Source: Gemmataceae bacterium
Lineage (GTDB): Bacteria > Planctomycetota > Planctomycetia > Gemmatales > Gemmataceae
Length of the DNA: 7,969 nucleotides
Direction of reading: 5' to 3'
Assembly (NCBI GenBank): GCA_009691815.1
Contig: SIAL01000152.1
Coordinates: 1 to 7,969 of the forward strand
Shown: positions 1 through 6,278 of the stretch, piece by piece
How positions within the stretch are numbered: the stretch's first letter is position 1
Layout: every line of letters starts with the position of its first letter
Translations under genes and position numbers: made by a program
Notes under the pieces: generated by a model
Told to the model about the DNA's origin: nothing
What the model saw: only the letters and a program-made list of their open reading frames with translations
Database searches by the model: none

Positions 1-296
1 GCGATCAGGGTGCCATTAGAGGAGTACAAAGCCATAATGGTATCAATTCTGGTCCCGGATTTGGCCGCATTAAACCCAAATGAGGCACTCCACGCAGGAC
101 TCACCTTATACCAATCCACCTCGCCGGTACTTATGACGGCGGTCCCACTCATGGCCTGTTTGGCATCAAAAACAAGGACAGTGGAAACGGTTGGAATGAC
201 AATAGTGGCGGGAGCAATGGTCCAGGAAGGATTTAACCTGCCCTCCAAAGACTCTAGGGCGAGACGGGTAAACCGATTCCGATTGTAGTTTGACAC
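1..296 (-). CDS. LEPR-XLL-type surface/secreted protein, N-terminal part (runs off the left edge)
   Basis: Reading the minus strand from a GTG at 296-294 gives 98 complete codons with no stop before the window edge. An in-frame TAA lies four codons upstream, and an AAGGGG-type Shine-Dalgarno sits about 5 bases before the GTG, which fixes the start. Residues 8-24 (RFTRLALESLEGRLNPS) match the N-terminal motif that planctomycete exported proteins carry (LEPR-XLL type, consensus like LE-LE-R-L). Residues about 45-98 contain GTAVISTGEVDWYKV, then a GTRIDTIMALYSSNGTLIA stretch. This is the pattern of bacterial pre-peptidase C-terminal (PPC) beta-sandwich domains (G-x-I--G--DWY-V ... D--- LY---G--I). 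The protein is therefore probably large, exported and built of beta domains. Its catalytic or adhesive part, if any, lies outside the window. The family motif is seen in the sequence; the PPC assignment is inference from pattern. Confidence 0.8.
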   Translation of the reverse strand, partial: MSNYNRNRFTRLALESLEGRLNPSWTIAPATIVIPTVSTVLVFDAKQAMSGTAVISTGEVDWYKVSPAWSASFGFNAAKSGTRIDTIMALYSSNGTLI

Positions 297-411
297 GATT
301 ACCCCTTAGTCTGGAAGTTCAAAAGGAGAACCCGGTAAAAGGAAATGCAGTCCCGGTGGAAGTACCTAAGTCATTATTTCAGGTCGGTCAACTTTTTGTT
401 CCCTAAAAACC

Positions 412-434
412 AAAAAAAATTTGACAAAGTCAAA
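412..434 (-). terminator. Minus-strand stem-loop with T8 tract (terminator or leader attenuator candidate)
   Basis: Read on the minus strand, TTTGAC (434-429), a 3-base loop, and GTCAAA (425-420) form a 6-bp stem followed directly by eight T (419-412). This is the geometry of an intrinsic terminator, though the stem has only two GC pairs. A second hairpin (459-445, CAAAGG/CCTTTG) precedes it in the same reading direction. No minus-strand gene is visible upstream that it could end. If transcription toward the surface-protein gene begins upstream of 460, the pair would lie in that gene's 5' leader. Confidence 0.35.
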
Positions 435-541
435 AAAATAGGGGCAAAGGTCTCCTTTGGCCGTTTTTGGCTCCCTGCCCGCCCCAGTTTCCTCCAAAAC
501 CCCATTTCTCGGCAAGGGGAAAGGAATCCAGCGGGCTGTTC

Positions 542-570
542 TTGTCAAAGGTCGGTTTTTGAAGTAGAAT
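542..570 (+). promoter_or_regulatory. sigma70-like promoter of rpsT
   Basis: TTGTCA at 542-547 and TAGAAT at 565-570 are separated by exactly 17 bases. Each differs from the consensus hexamer by one base. Initiation near 577 would give a leader of about 48 bases before the rpsT ATG at 625. The rpsT Shine-Dalgarno candidate is GGAG at 612-615. Confidence 0.6.
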
Positions 571-624
571 GACTTTTTGATGAAACGATAACTTGGGTAT
601 TAAACCCAACCGGAGTCAGGGTCG

Positions 625-900
625 ATGCCGCATACCCGCAGTGCAGAAAAAAATCTTCGCAAAAGCACCAAGCGCCGTGCCAAAAATCGTACGGTCAAGC
701 GCAACATCAAGGATGAATTGAAATCCTTCACGGCTACCTTGGGTGGAACCGTGGAAGCCGCCACCCTTGAAATGGTAAAGGCCGTCAAGCAATTGGACAA
801 AGCCGCCGCCAAAAAAGTGATTCACCCCAACATGGCCGCCCGCAAAAAATCCCAAATTGTTCGCGCCTTCAATTCCAAGTTTGTAAAACCCAAAGCCTAA
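625..900 (+). CDS. rpsT: 30S ribosomal protein S20
   Basis: This 91-residue, strongly basic protein is ribosomal protein S20 (bS20), which binds 16S rRNA early in assembly of the small subunit. The N-terminal half reads HTRSAEKNLRKSTKRRAKNRTVK, with the lysine/arginine-rich helix and the S-A-x-K-x-x-R arrangement typical of S20. The C-terminal half (AAKKVIHPNMAARKKSQIV) contains the family's conserved K-x-x-I-H-x-N-x-A-x-R-x-K-S segment. Its length is close to the usual 85-90 residues. The ATG at 625 is preceded by GGAG (612-615). The gene stands alone, with its own promoter upstream and an intrinsic terminator 27 bases after the stop. This monocistronic layout is common for rpsT. Confidence 0.97.
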   Translation: MPHTRSAEKNLRKSTKRRAKNRTVKRNIKDELKSFTATLGGTVEAATLEMVKAVKQLDKAAAKKVIHPNMAARKKSQIVRAFNSKFVKPKA

Positions 901-926
901 ACGGTTGGGTTGGTTTTAAAACACTT

Positions 927-953
927 TAGCCGAGGTTTTCCTCGGCTATTTTT
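927..953 (+). terminator. Rho-independent terminator of rpsT
   Basis: A perfect 9-bp stem, TAGCCGAGG (927-935) with CCTCGGCTA (940-948), closes a TTTT loop (936-939). It is followed by five T (949-953). It lies 27 bases after the rpsT stop codon. Confidence 0.92.
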
Positions 954-1258
954 GTTCTCCGACAATTTTCTATCCCATTTCGCCCTTTCAAGGCAAGGAT
1001 TGGGGATCGCACCAAATAGGAATGGGGCTTGTCCATCAAGGAAATATGGGTGCCAACTTGGCGTTGGTCCTTGGTGTCTACTGCCTTATAGCTGGTTCGC
1101 CCGGGTAAGAAATCGAGGAATGGGGCGAAAAAACAAACTTTAAGAAAAATGGGTTGTGGCCTTGAAAAATTCCAAATGGGTGGTCTAATATACAAAGATA
1201 AAAAGTGTTATCAGGCAAATCCTATTTTAGCCTTTGCCCACTTTGAGAAGGAGTCGAA
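954..1258. other. Intergenic region between rpsT and the envelope cluster
   Basis: I see no supportable gene in this stretch. It holds the promoter at 1162-1191 and the Shine-Dalgarno AAGGAG at 1248-1253 of the following gene. An 11-base direct repeat, AGGAATGGGGC, occurs at 1018-1028 and 1116-1126. TTTCGCCC (978-985) is inverted as GGGCGAAA (1123-1130), too far apart for a simple hairpin. The minus-strand frame 926-1195 runs into the rpsT terminator and resembles no family. Confidence 0.5.
1162..1191 (+). promoter_or_regulatory. sigma70-like promoter of the envelope gene cluster
   Basis: TTGAAA (1162-1167) and TAATAT (1186-1191) are separated by 18 bases, within an AT-rich stretch. The predicted start near 1198 would leave a leader of about 60 bases before the ATG at 1259, which has the strong Shine-Dalgarno AAGGAG (1248-1253, 5-base spacing). 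It is the only good promoter I see ahead of the genes from 1259 to 4764. Confidence 0.55.
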
Positions 1259-1561
1259 ATGATTAGGTTCGGTTCTGTCCTGATTTTGATTGGATTGGCA
1301 CTCCTTGGTTTTACAAATCCCCTACCTCAAAAGGCTTAAGGGACTCCTGGTTTTGGTTCTTGTTCGGGATGGTGGCAGTGTACCGGAACCCAAGAGGCAA
1401 AATACAGCTCGACAGGTTATCCCTGCACCGTTTCTTTCACAAAGGTTCCGGTTTGCAACGGTTTTTGGGGATTTTGTAACCCAGCAAGTAGTAAAACCAG
1501 CTGTACCGGAATCGATTCAAATCAGGTTTCCTGTTTCGTGGTTTTCGATAGTTGCCAATAA
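1259..1561 (+). pseudogene. Small secreted eight-cysteine protein interrupted by one in-frame TAA
   Basis: From the ATG at 1259, with a near-perfect Shine-Dalgarno, the frame gives 26 residues: a basic start (MIRFG), a hydrophobic core (VLILIGLALLGF) and a short polar end (TNPLPQKA). This is a signal-peptide shape. A TAA at 1337-1339 then stops it. The same frame continues without any stop for 73 more codons, to a TAA at 1559-1561. This second part contains eight cysteines (for example GSCSGWWQC, GYPCTV, VCNGFWGFC, SCFVVFDSCQ) and no in-frame ATG, GTG or TTG until close to its end. It therefore has no start of its own. One C-to-T change in a CAA codon would explain the stop. The intact product would be an exported, disulfide-rich protein of 100 residues. 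I know no family for it. Alternatives are a sequencing error, stop readthrough, or a real 26-residue membrane peptide. Confidence 0.6.
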
Positions 1562-1604
1562 GGGTAATTGATTTTTATGGCGAGGAGATAAGGGGAGGTG
1601 ACGA

Positions 1605-2699
1605 ATGTTTCCTCAGTTTCTGTCCCTAATTTTGATTCTTTTGGTTGGGTCAAGGTTGGCCGCCAAGTCCGATCCAACGATTAATGAGCTGTGTAAGCGA
1701 AATCAAGCCACAATCGGTTCGGTCGCCACCCTTTACCTAAAAATGAGGGTGCAATATGATCCTCCAAACTTTATGGGAGAGGAGCGAACCACCTATTGGC
1801 GTGTTGGGGATGAGTTTCGCCTTGTTTTTCAATCGACCAGGGGCTGGCATGGCCATTTTCATGGATTGTCAGGAACCCTTAAGGCCCATGTGGAAGTACC
1901 TTCCCAAAATGGATCCAATCCTTCCAATAATGGGATCATCGGGCCACTCGGCAGTTCTGTTTTGGGAGATCCGGAGTCTTTATGTTTGTTAACCGTACCT
2001 GGTAAAGGAGAGTGGCCTTGGGTTTCATTGGCTGCCTCCATGGAGGAATCGCATAGGTTCAAAAAGCAAAGGAATTTTTCCGAAAAAGGTAGAGAGTATT
2101 CTATTATTTCCGCAGATCACAAAAAGGGAAAATATGAGGCGTGGCTATCAAAACAACACAACTACTTGATTGGAAAAATGATAAATTGGACCATCGAAGA
2201 TAGAAATTTTCCAAGCATGGAGTCTGAAGTCTTGGAATTTCGGGAAATCGTGCCTGGTATCTATTTTCCAACCATCATTTCTTCCAAAATCTTTTCTCCC
2301 ACCGATGGAAAACAACGGGATGTCCGTACCGTTACGATCGAAGAAATCTCAATCAATCAGCCTATCCCCAAATCTCAACTAAATTTTCGATTTCCGGCCC
2401 ATTTGATGGTTTTGGACCAGATTCATAACAAGGTGTGGATGACCGATGAAAACGGGGAGACCAAAGAGGAGGCACGAAATAATAACGGGGAAGTTTTTAC
2501 CCTTTACAAGGGGGAAATGCAACCCAGGTTGGAAGAGGGCAAGAGCAGACCAACTCTTGAGGAGCCTCAATCGGCGTTCCGATGGATTCTGCCGATTTCT
2601 TTTAGTTTCATCGTGGCCGGACTCTGCTTGTTTGTCATAAAAAAAATAAGAACGATCAAAAAAGAAGTAAAATTTCTTAATTTTGATAGGAAACAATAA
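1605..2699 (+). CDS. Exported LolA-like domain protein with C-terminal membrane anchor
   Basis: This 364-residue protein starts at an ATG directly after a strong Shine-Dalgarno (GGGAGGTGA, 1593-1601). Residues 1-20 form a signal peptide (FLSLILILLVGSRLAA). Residues about 28-275 have the look of a LolA/LolB-type half-barrel lipoprotein-carrier fold: an early helix with 'GSVATLYLKMRVQY', a 'YWRVGDEFRLVF' strand, 'YEAWLSKQHNYLIGKM', 'EVLEFREIVPGIYFPTII', and a closing 'NFRFPAHLMVLDQI'. The last is like the F--P-G--V-D end of such domains. A charged stretch follows (280-323), then a membrane segment (about 326-345) and a basic tail (KKIRTIKKEVK). The bulk would thus be periplasmic, anchored by its C terminus. 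The stop overlaps the next start by one base (TAATG), so the two are probably translationally coupled. The fold assignment is inference from pattern, and the function is unknown. Confidence 0.75.
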   Translation: MFPQFLSLILILLVGSRLAAKSDPTINELCKRNQATIGSVATLYLKMRVQYDPPNFMGEERTTYWRVGDEFRLVFQSTRGWHGHFHGLSGTLKAHVEVPSQNGSNPSNNGIIGPLGSSVLGDPESLCLLTVPGKGEWPWVSLAASMEESHRFKKQRNFSEKGREYSIISADHKKGKYEAWLSKQHNYLIGKMINWTIEDRNFPSMESEVLEFREIVPGIYFPTIISSKIFSPTDGKQRDVRTVTIEEISINQPIPKSQLNFRFPAHLMVLDQIHNKVWMTDENGETKEEARNNNGEVFTLYKGEMQPRLEEGKSRPTLEEPQSAFRWILPISFSFIVAGLCLFVIKKIRTIKKEVKFLNFDRKQ

Positions 2700-3817
2700 T
2701 GTTTCAACGGGCAAAATACCATAGGACATCATTTTTTTTAGGGGCTTTATTTTTGGTGATCATTGTTGCCGCATTTTGTACGAGGCCGTTAATAACAGTA
2801 TGGGAGTATTCTGTCCTTGGGGCACCCTGTCTGGTTTCCCCCGATTGGATTGAGGTTACTGAAAAGGAATTCGGAACATTGGTTGAAACGAAATTTGTTG
2901 TTTCCAATAGCGGCAAAAGCACGCTTCAATTAACAAATTTTCGAAAAGGTTGCGCTTGCGATTCGTTGGCAGTAGTGGAAGATGGCAAAAACATTTCTCT
3001 TACCTCAATGAACTTTGCCCCTGGAAAATCTGCGGAAATATCGTTTACCCAAAGGGTTCGAGGAGAGGTAGGAAAGGAAATGTCATCCTTGATTGGCTTT
3101 GAAACCAATGACCCATCCCACCCCAATTTTTCCCTTTCGATTCGAGGCCCAAAAGTAACGGGGGGGTTATTCATTATCCCTGAGTTTCTTGATGTGGGTT
3201 CATTGCTTAAAGGACAAATTTTTGAATCGTATTTAGAGTTGTTTTGCGATTCTGGTGCTGAAAAAATAGTTGTCAAAGTTTTGAGTACGGCCCCAGATCA
3301 AGTTCAGGCCCGTTTCATTCCTCTTTCGGAAATGAAAAATCCATCGACCAACCCCTCCGACAAAAATTTTTTGGGTCGGGTTTTGGTTCGAGTTAGGGGG
3401 GACAATCCAGGGGGAATTAACAGTTTTGTGAAAGTCTTTTTGCAGTCGAGACCTGATCTTCCAGATTCCGTCAAGGTTTTTGGCAAGGTTGTTCAATTGG
3501 TAGAATTTTACCCCGATGTGGTTAGATTTCCCCAGCAATCGGAGCCGGGGAAAATCTATCAGGTGAATTGTATTGCAAGAAGTCCCTATGGACAACCTTT
3601 CACGCTGGAGGTTAAGGAAAGTCCCCGGGGCATTTCGGTGGAAATCGAATCCAAACAACCGAAGGACTTTCATTCCATTAAAATTGCCGTCATTGAACCG
3701 TCAAAGATTGACCAAATGATGTCCGGCAAACCTTTGGTCCTTTCCTTTTTTGGTTTGATTGATGGAAAACCTTTTCGTTTTACCCTCCCGATCCAATGGA
3801 ATACCGAAGCATTTTAA
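2699..3817 (+). CDS. Membrane-anchored DUF1573 domain protein
   Basis: This 372-residue protein has an N-terminal membrane segment (about 11-29, SFFLGALFLVIIVAAFCTRP) that would act as a signal anchor, leaving the rest outside the cytoplasmic membrane. Residues about 50-150 match DUF1573, an Ig-like (ASH-type) domain: 'FGTLVETKFVVSNSGKSTLQLTN', the cysteine motif GCACDSL (C85, C87), 'APGKSAEISF', and 'FETNDPSHPNFSLSIRG'. Two more beta-rich Ig-like segments follow, about 157-260 (IIPEFLDVGSLLKG...) and about 264-370 (VQLVEFYPDVVRFP...). The family is very common in planctomycetes, and no biochemical role is firmly assigned. The ATG overlaps the upstream stop by one base, and a weak AGGA precedes it, so it is expressed with the LolA-like gene. 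The family's usual CGCT motif appears here as GCAC. Family call confident, role unknown. Confidence 0.85.
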   Translation: MFQRAKYHRTSFFLGALFLVIIVAAFCTRPLITVWEYSVLGAPCLVSPDWIEVTEKEFGTLVETKFVVSNSGKSTLQLTNFRKGCACDSLAVVEDGKNISLTSMNFAPGKSAEISFTQRVRGEVGKEMSSLIGFETNDPSHPNFSLSIRGPKVTGGLFIIPEFLDVGSLLKGQIFESYLELFCDSGAEKIVVKVLSTAPDQVQARFIPLSEMKNPSTNPSDKNFLGRVLVRVRGDNPGGINSFVKVFLQSRPDLPDSVKVFGKVVQLVEFYPDVVRFPQQSEPGKIYQVNCIARSPYGQPFTLEVKESPRGISVEIESKQPKDFHSIKIAVIEPSKIDQMMSGKPLVLSFFGLIDGKPFRFTLPIQWNTEAF

Positions 3818-3849
3818 TGTCACTTAAGGGACCAGAATAGGGGCAAGCC

Positions 3850-4764
3850 ATGACCAAATCCAACCGTCAAGCATTTTCCCTTGTCGAAGTTTTGGTTGTC
3901 ATTGGTATTATTGGGGTCATGCTGGGTTTCTTATTGCCCGCAGTTCAGAAGGTAAGGGATAGTGCCCAACGCTTGAGTTGCCAAAACAACCTAAGGCAAG
4001 TCGGTCTGGCCTTGCATAGCTTTCATGATGCGAATGGCAGATTACCCCACGGGCCTTTCCTTGATGAAAATAGGCAACTTGTGAATTCGATACCTTGGAT
4101 GGCCCAAATCCTACCCCACCTAGAGCAGGAAGAGCTTTGGAAAATCACCAAAGCGGCCTATTTAAGCCACCCCATGGATCCCAACGCAAACCCCCCGCAC
4201 ACCGGTTTGACTACCGTCATTAAAACATATCTTTGTCCCGCAGATGGTAGGTTGGACAATCCGCTCCCAACCCGCGACGGGTTTTCCATCGCCTGCACTT
4301 CTTACATGGGGGTGGCCGGATCCTTTTACATGATTGTGGCCGGATCAGTGATCAAAGGTGGTCCTGGTGTAATGGGAAACGATTACGGAATTCGGTTTTC
4401 CGATATCTTGGACGGAACAAGCAATACTCTGGCAGTTGGGGAAAGACCCCCACCCGATTCCTTGCAGGCCGGTTCCTGGTATTCCATGTTTGGGACTAGA
4501 AACGGGTTCTGGGGAATGTTTTATGGGCCACAACATTATATGCCCGTTGTTTGTGTGAGTTCTCCTGGTGATTGCTCTGGAAGTGAGTACGGCCCTGGTA
4601 GGGTGGAAAATCCCTGTGACCGCAGACATTTTTGGAGCCTGCATCAAGGAGGGGCCAATTTTCTATTTGCGGATGGTGGTTGCCGTTACCTTCGTTATGA
4701 TGCAAAAACGATTCTTCCCGCTCTATCCACTCGTTCGGACGGCGAAATTGTGGAAATTCCCTAG
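3850..4764 (+). CDS. DUF1559 pseudopilin (prepilin-type N terminus, H-X9-DG C terminus)
   Basis: This 304-residue protein begins with a type IV prepilin leader. MTKSNRQA is followed by FSLVEVLVVIGIIGVMLGFL, with Glu at position +5 after the predicted cleavage before Phe. The residue before cleavage is Ala rather than the usual Gly. 'LLPAVQKVRDSAQRLSCQNNLRQVGLALHSFHDANGRLP' is the classic DUF1559 (SBP_bac_10) opening. Later come 'LCPADGR', 'TSYMGVAGSF', 'DILDGTSNTLAVGERP', and the C-terminal H-X9-DG motif (HQGGANFLFADG). DUF1559 proteins are hugely expanded in planctomycetes and are thought to be pseudopilin-like envelope proteins. The gene lies 32 bases after the DUF1573 gene, with AGGGG (3839-3843) as Shine-Dalgarno, so it probably ends the same operon. 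An 11-base repeat (GTGGCCGGATC at 4312-4322 and 4336-4346, 24 bases apart and in frame) encodes two VAGS segments. Confidence 0.95.
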   Translation: MTKSNRQAFSLVEVLVVIGIIGVMLGFLLPAVQKVRDSAQRLSCQNNLRQVGLALHSFHDANGRLPHGPFLDENRQLVNSIPWMAQILPHLEQEELWKITKAAYLSHPMDPNANPPHTGLTTVIKTYLCPADGRLDNPLPTRDGFSIACTSYMGVAGSFYMIVAGSVIKGGPGVMGNDYGIRFSDILDGTSNTLAVGERPPPDSLQAGSWYSMFGTRNGFWGMFYGPQHYMPVVCVSSPGDCSGSEYGPGRVENPCDRRHFWSLHQGGANFLFADGGCRYLRYDAKTILPALSTRSDGEIVEIP

Positions 4765-4922
4765 TGGAAATTGGTTTTGATGAGATACCGATTGATTAAA
4801 ATCGGGTGGCTAACGCCGCCCCGCTCGCCAAATACAGGGTCCGTCGGTTGCCGAAAACAGCACGAACAAACCGCGAAAAAGCCTCCGAAGCGAACCAAAC
4901 TAGCTTTAGGACTCCCTCCCCT
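4765..4922. other. Convergent intergenic spacer with weak hairpins only
   Basis: Two operons converge here, so terminators are expected, but none is strong. CCGAT (4788-4792) pairs with ATCGG (4801-4805) across an 8-base loop without a T-tract. On the minus strand, AAAGC (4907-4903) can pair with GCTTT (4882-4878), the T run continuing to 4876, across a 20-base loop. This is weak terminator geometry about 15 bases after the hydrolase stop. Confidence 0.35.
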
Positions 4923-6275
4923 TTATTTCAGCAATCCCGCCACCGCATTGACGATTTTCTCCTCCACCGAGGGCCCCCATGAAGACGGTTGGCCATAATA
5001 GACCATAGAGGTTGCGCCCTCATAGCCCCCCTCCTTTAGCACCCGAAGCGAGGGAATATACGCCATGACATCGTTGGCGTACCCAGCCACCCACGGGTTG
5101 GCCTTGGGATGTTCCTTTTTGATCCGTAGCGAATAATCCACCACCACCTCGCCTCCCAACCAGACCCAACTTGGGCCATCACCTAGCTTCCACACACTTA
5201 TCGGATAGGGATACTCCCCCTTAATGGATCCTTCCGTTGCCAGCTTGGCCAGAAGGTGGTCCGCCCGCCCCATGTCAAATTTGTCCCTAGAGGCTTTCAT
5301 GGTCAACAATTCCTCTCGGCTTGGCACCTTGGCAAAGGGGATCAATACCTCGGTTGCCACAACTTTTAGCGTGCCGTTGATCGGTTGCATCGGCTTGGTC
5401 AAAACGCCATCGACGGCATCGGCAAGGCGATTGCCATACGACTTGGCCAATTCAACGGATCGCCTTGGAAGGGGGTTTTGATCCGCTCCACACCCCGCCC
5501 AAAACAGAGCCACCGCCCCAGGATGGCGCTCTTGAAGTTGAGCCATGGCAAAGCCGGGATAATCGCCGCACCATTCGTAAAACGGCAACACCGTCGCGTG
5601 ACAGGCATAGCCAAAGACAATTCCCTTCAGTCCGCCCGCAGGATCGTAAACCCCAAGCACTGGCACATCGTGATCCACCGGCCCCACCAATTTGCCCTCA
5701 TCCCGAAGTTTGGGCACATCGGCTTCCTTGTTATTCCGACGATTGACGGCGAAATCAGCCAAGCCTTTCCCTTGTTTAAGCACCGCCGGGACAAGTTGCT
5801 CAACAGCCTTGGCAGCCACCGCCTCGATGCGGTTAGCCAAGATTTGAGTGTATTCGTCGATCAGGGTCGCCTGTTCCTTGGGCAGGAAATACATCGCTCG
5901 GAGGGTATTACCCACAACCGGTCCACTATGGGTGTGGGAACAGGCCAGGGTCACCGCCCCAATGGAGATTTTGTGCTTTTGAGCAATGCGGTTTCGAATC
6001 CCAAGCGCGGTTTCCCTGTCTATGCCCACCAAATCTAGGGTGATTAAAAGCGAACGGTGGCCGGAACCATCCTCCAAGCAAAGAGCTTTTGCCCACAGGT
6101 CATGGACCTTGCCCTCGGCGGGTTTGGTCCGCGACGCATAGCCCGACATCCACATCGGTTTTGTCGGGGTGATGATTTCGGTCGCCAACCCGGCTTTCCA
6201 ATCCGCTGCCTTCTCGGCAGCCTGTGCCCCGGACACCACAAAAAGAGCAAAAAGGATCGTTTTTATCATCTTCAT
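4923..6275 (-). CDS. Exported neutral-ceramidase-fold hydrolase, non-canonical active site
   Basis: This 450-residue protein begins with a signal peptide (MKMIKTILFALFVVSGAQAA, cleavage after about residue 20). It belongs to the 'neutral/alkaline non-lysosomal ceramidase N-terminal domain' family. 'AGLATEIITPTKPMWMSGYASR' opens the domain. The zinc ligands of neutral ceramidases have clear counterparts: H114/H116 in CSHTHSGP, H226 in YACHATVL, E376 in WLGGEVVVDY and Y406 in NDVMAYIP, followed by GGYEG (416-420). The nucleophile region differs. Where ceramidases have a GDVSPN-type motif with the catalytic serine, this protein has GCGADQNP (261-268), so that serine is absent. It also lacks the C-terminal Ig-like domain of full ceramidases. 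It is probably an exported zinc amidase or esterase acting on another substrate; the substrate is unknown. Its ATG follows the transporter stop by 7 bases, with a GAGG Shine-Dalgarno overlapping that stop. Confidence 0.88.
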   Translation of the reverse strand: MKMIKTILFALFVVSGAQAAEKAADWKAGLATEIITPTKPMWMSGYASRTKPAEGKVHDLWAKALCLEDGSGHRSLLITLDLVGIDRETALGIRNRIAQKHKISIGAVTLACSHTHSGPVVGNTLRAMYFLPKEQATLIDEYTQILANRIEAVAAKAVEQLVPAVLKQGKGLADFAVNRRNNKEADVPKLRDEGKLVGPVDHDVPVLGVYDPAGGLKGIVFGYACHATVLPFYEWCGDYPGFAMAQLQERHPGAVALFWAGCGADQNPLPRRSVELAKSYGNRLADAVDGVLTKPMQPINGTLKVVATEVLIPFAKVPSREELLTMKASRDKFDMGRADHLLAKLATEGSIKGEYPYPISVWKLGDGPSWVWLGGEVVVDYSLRIKKEHPKANPWVAGYANDVMAYIPSLRVLKEGGYEGATSMVYYGQPSSWGPSVEEKIVNAVAGLLK

Positions 6276-6278
6276 GTT

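Larger units (their letters stand above)
297..624. other. Divergent intergenic region between the surface-protein gene and rpsT
   Basis: This stretch separates two divergently transcribed genes and contains no convincing gene. The small frames here (345-572 plus, 366-548 minus) have no family resemblance, and the minus one would need a TTG start. It holds a plus-strand promoter for rpsT (542-570) and a minus-strand hairpin/T-tract (412-434). A second short hairpin, CAAAGG at 445-450 against CCTTTG at 454-459, lies just beside the first. A weak minus-strand promoter candidate for the surface-protein gene is TTGACC (391-386), a 17-base gap, then TAGGTA (368-363). Confidence 0.6.

Noticed and set aside
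10..288. Plus-strand 92-codon open frame
   Set aside because: It is antisense to the minus-strand reading, which carries a recognised planctomycete motif and a PPC-like pattern. The plus-strand protein resembles nothing known to me.
421..426. TTGACA as a -35 element for rpsT
   Set aside because: No -10 hexamer occurs at suitable spacing, and the hexamer lies inside a palindrome. The 542-570 promoter is better placed.
366..548. Minus-strand 60-codon frame in the divergent region
   Set aside because: It needs a TTG start, has no motif and overlaps the rpsT promoter and the hairpins.
926..1195. Minus-strand 89-codon open frame after rpsT
   Set aside because: It runs into the rpsT terminator, shows no family motif and no good Shine-Dalgarno, and overlaps the promoter at 1162-1191.
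1337..1339. TAA read as a sense codon (code reassignment)
   Set aside because: rpsT, the LolA-like gene, the DUF1573 gene and the hydrolase all end with TAA at sensible family lengths.
1290..1571. Plus-strand 93-codon frame overlapping the Cys-rich gene
   Set aside because: It is in another frame, with no ribosome site. The frame from 1259 has the strong Shine-Dalgarno, signal peptide and cysteine pattern.
5385..6038. Plus-strand 217-codon frame
   Set aside because: It is antisense to the ceramidase-fold gene, whose motifs are unmistakable. Long shadow frames are expected in GC-richer DNA.
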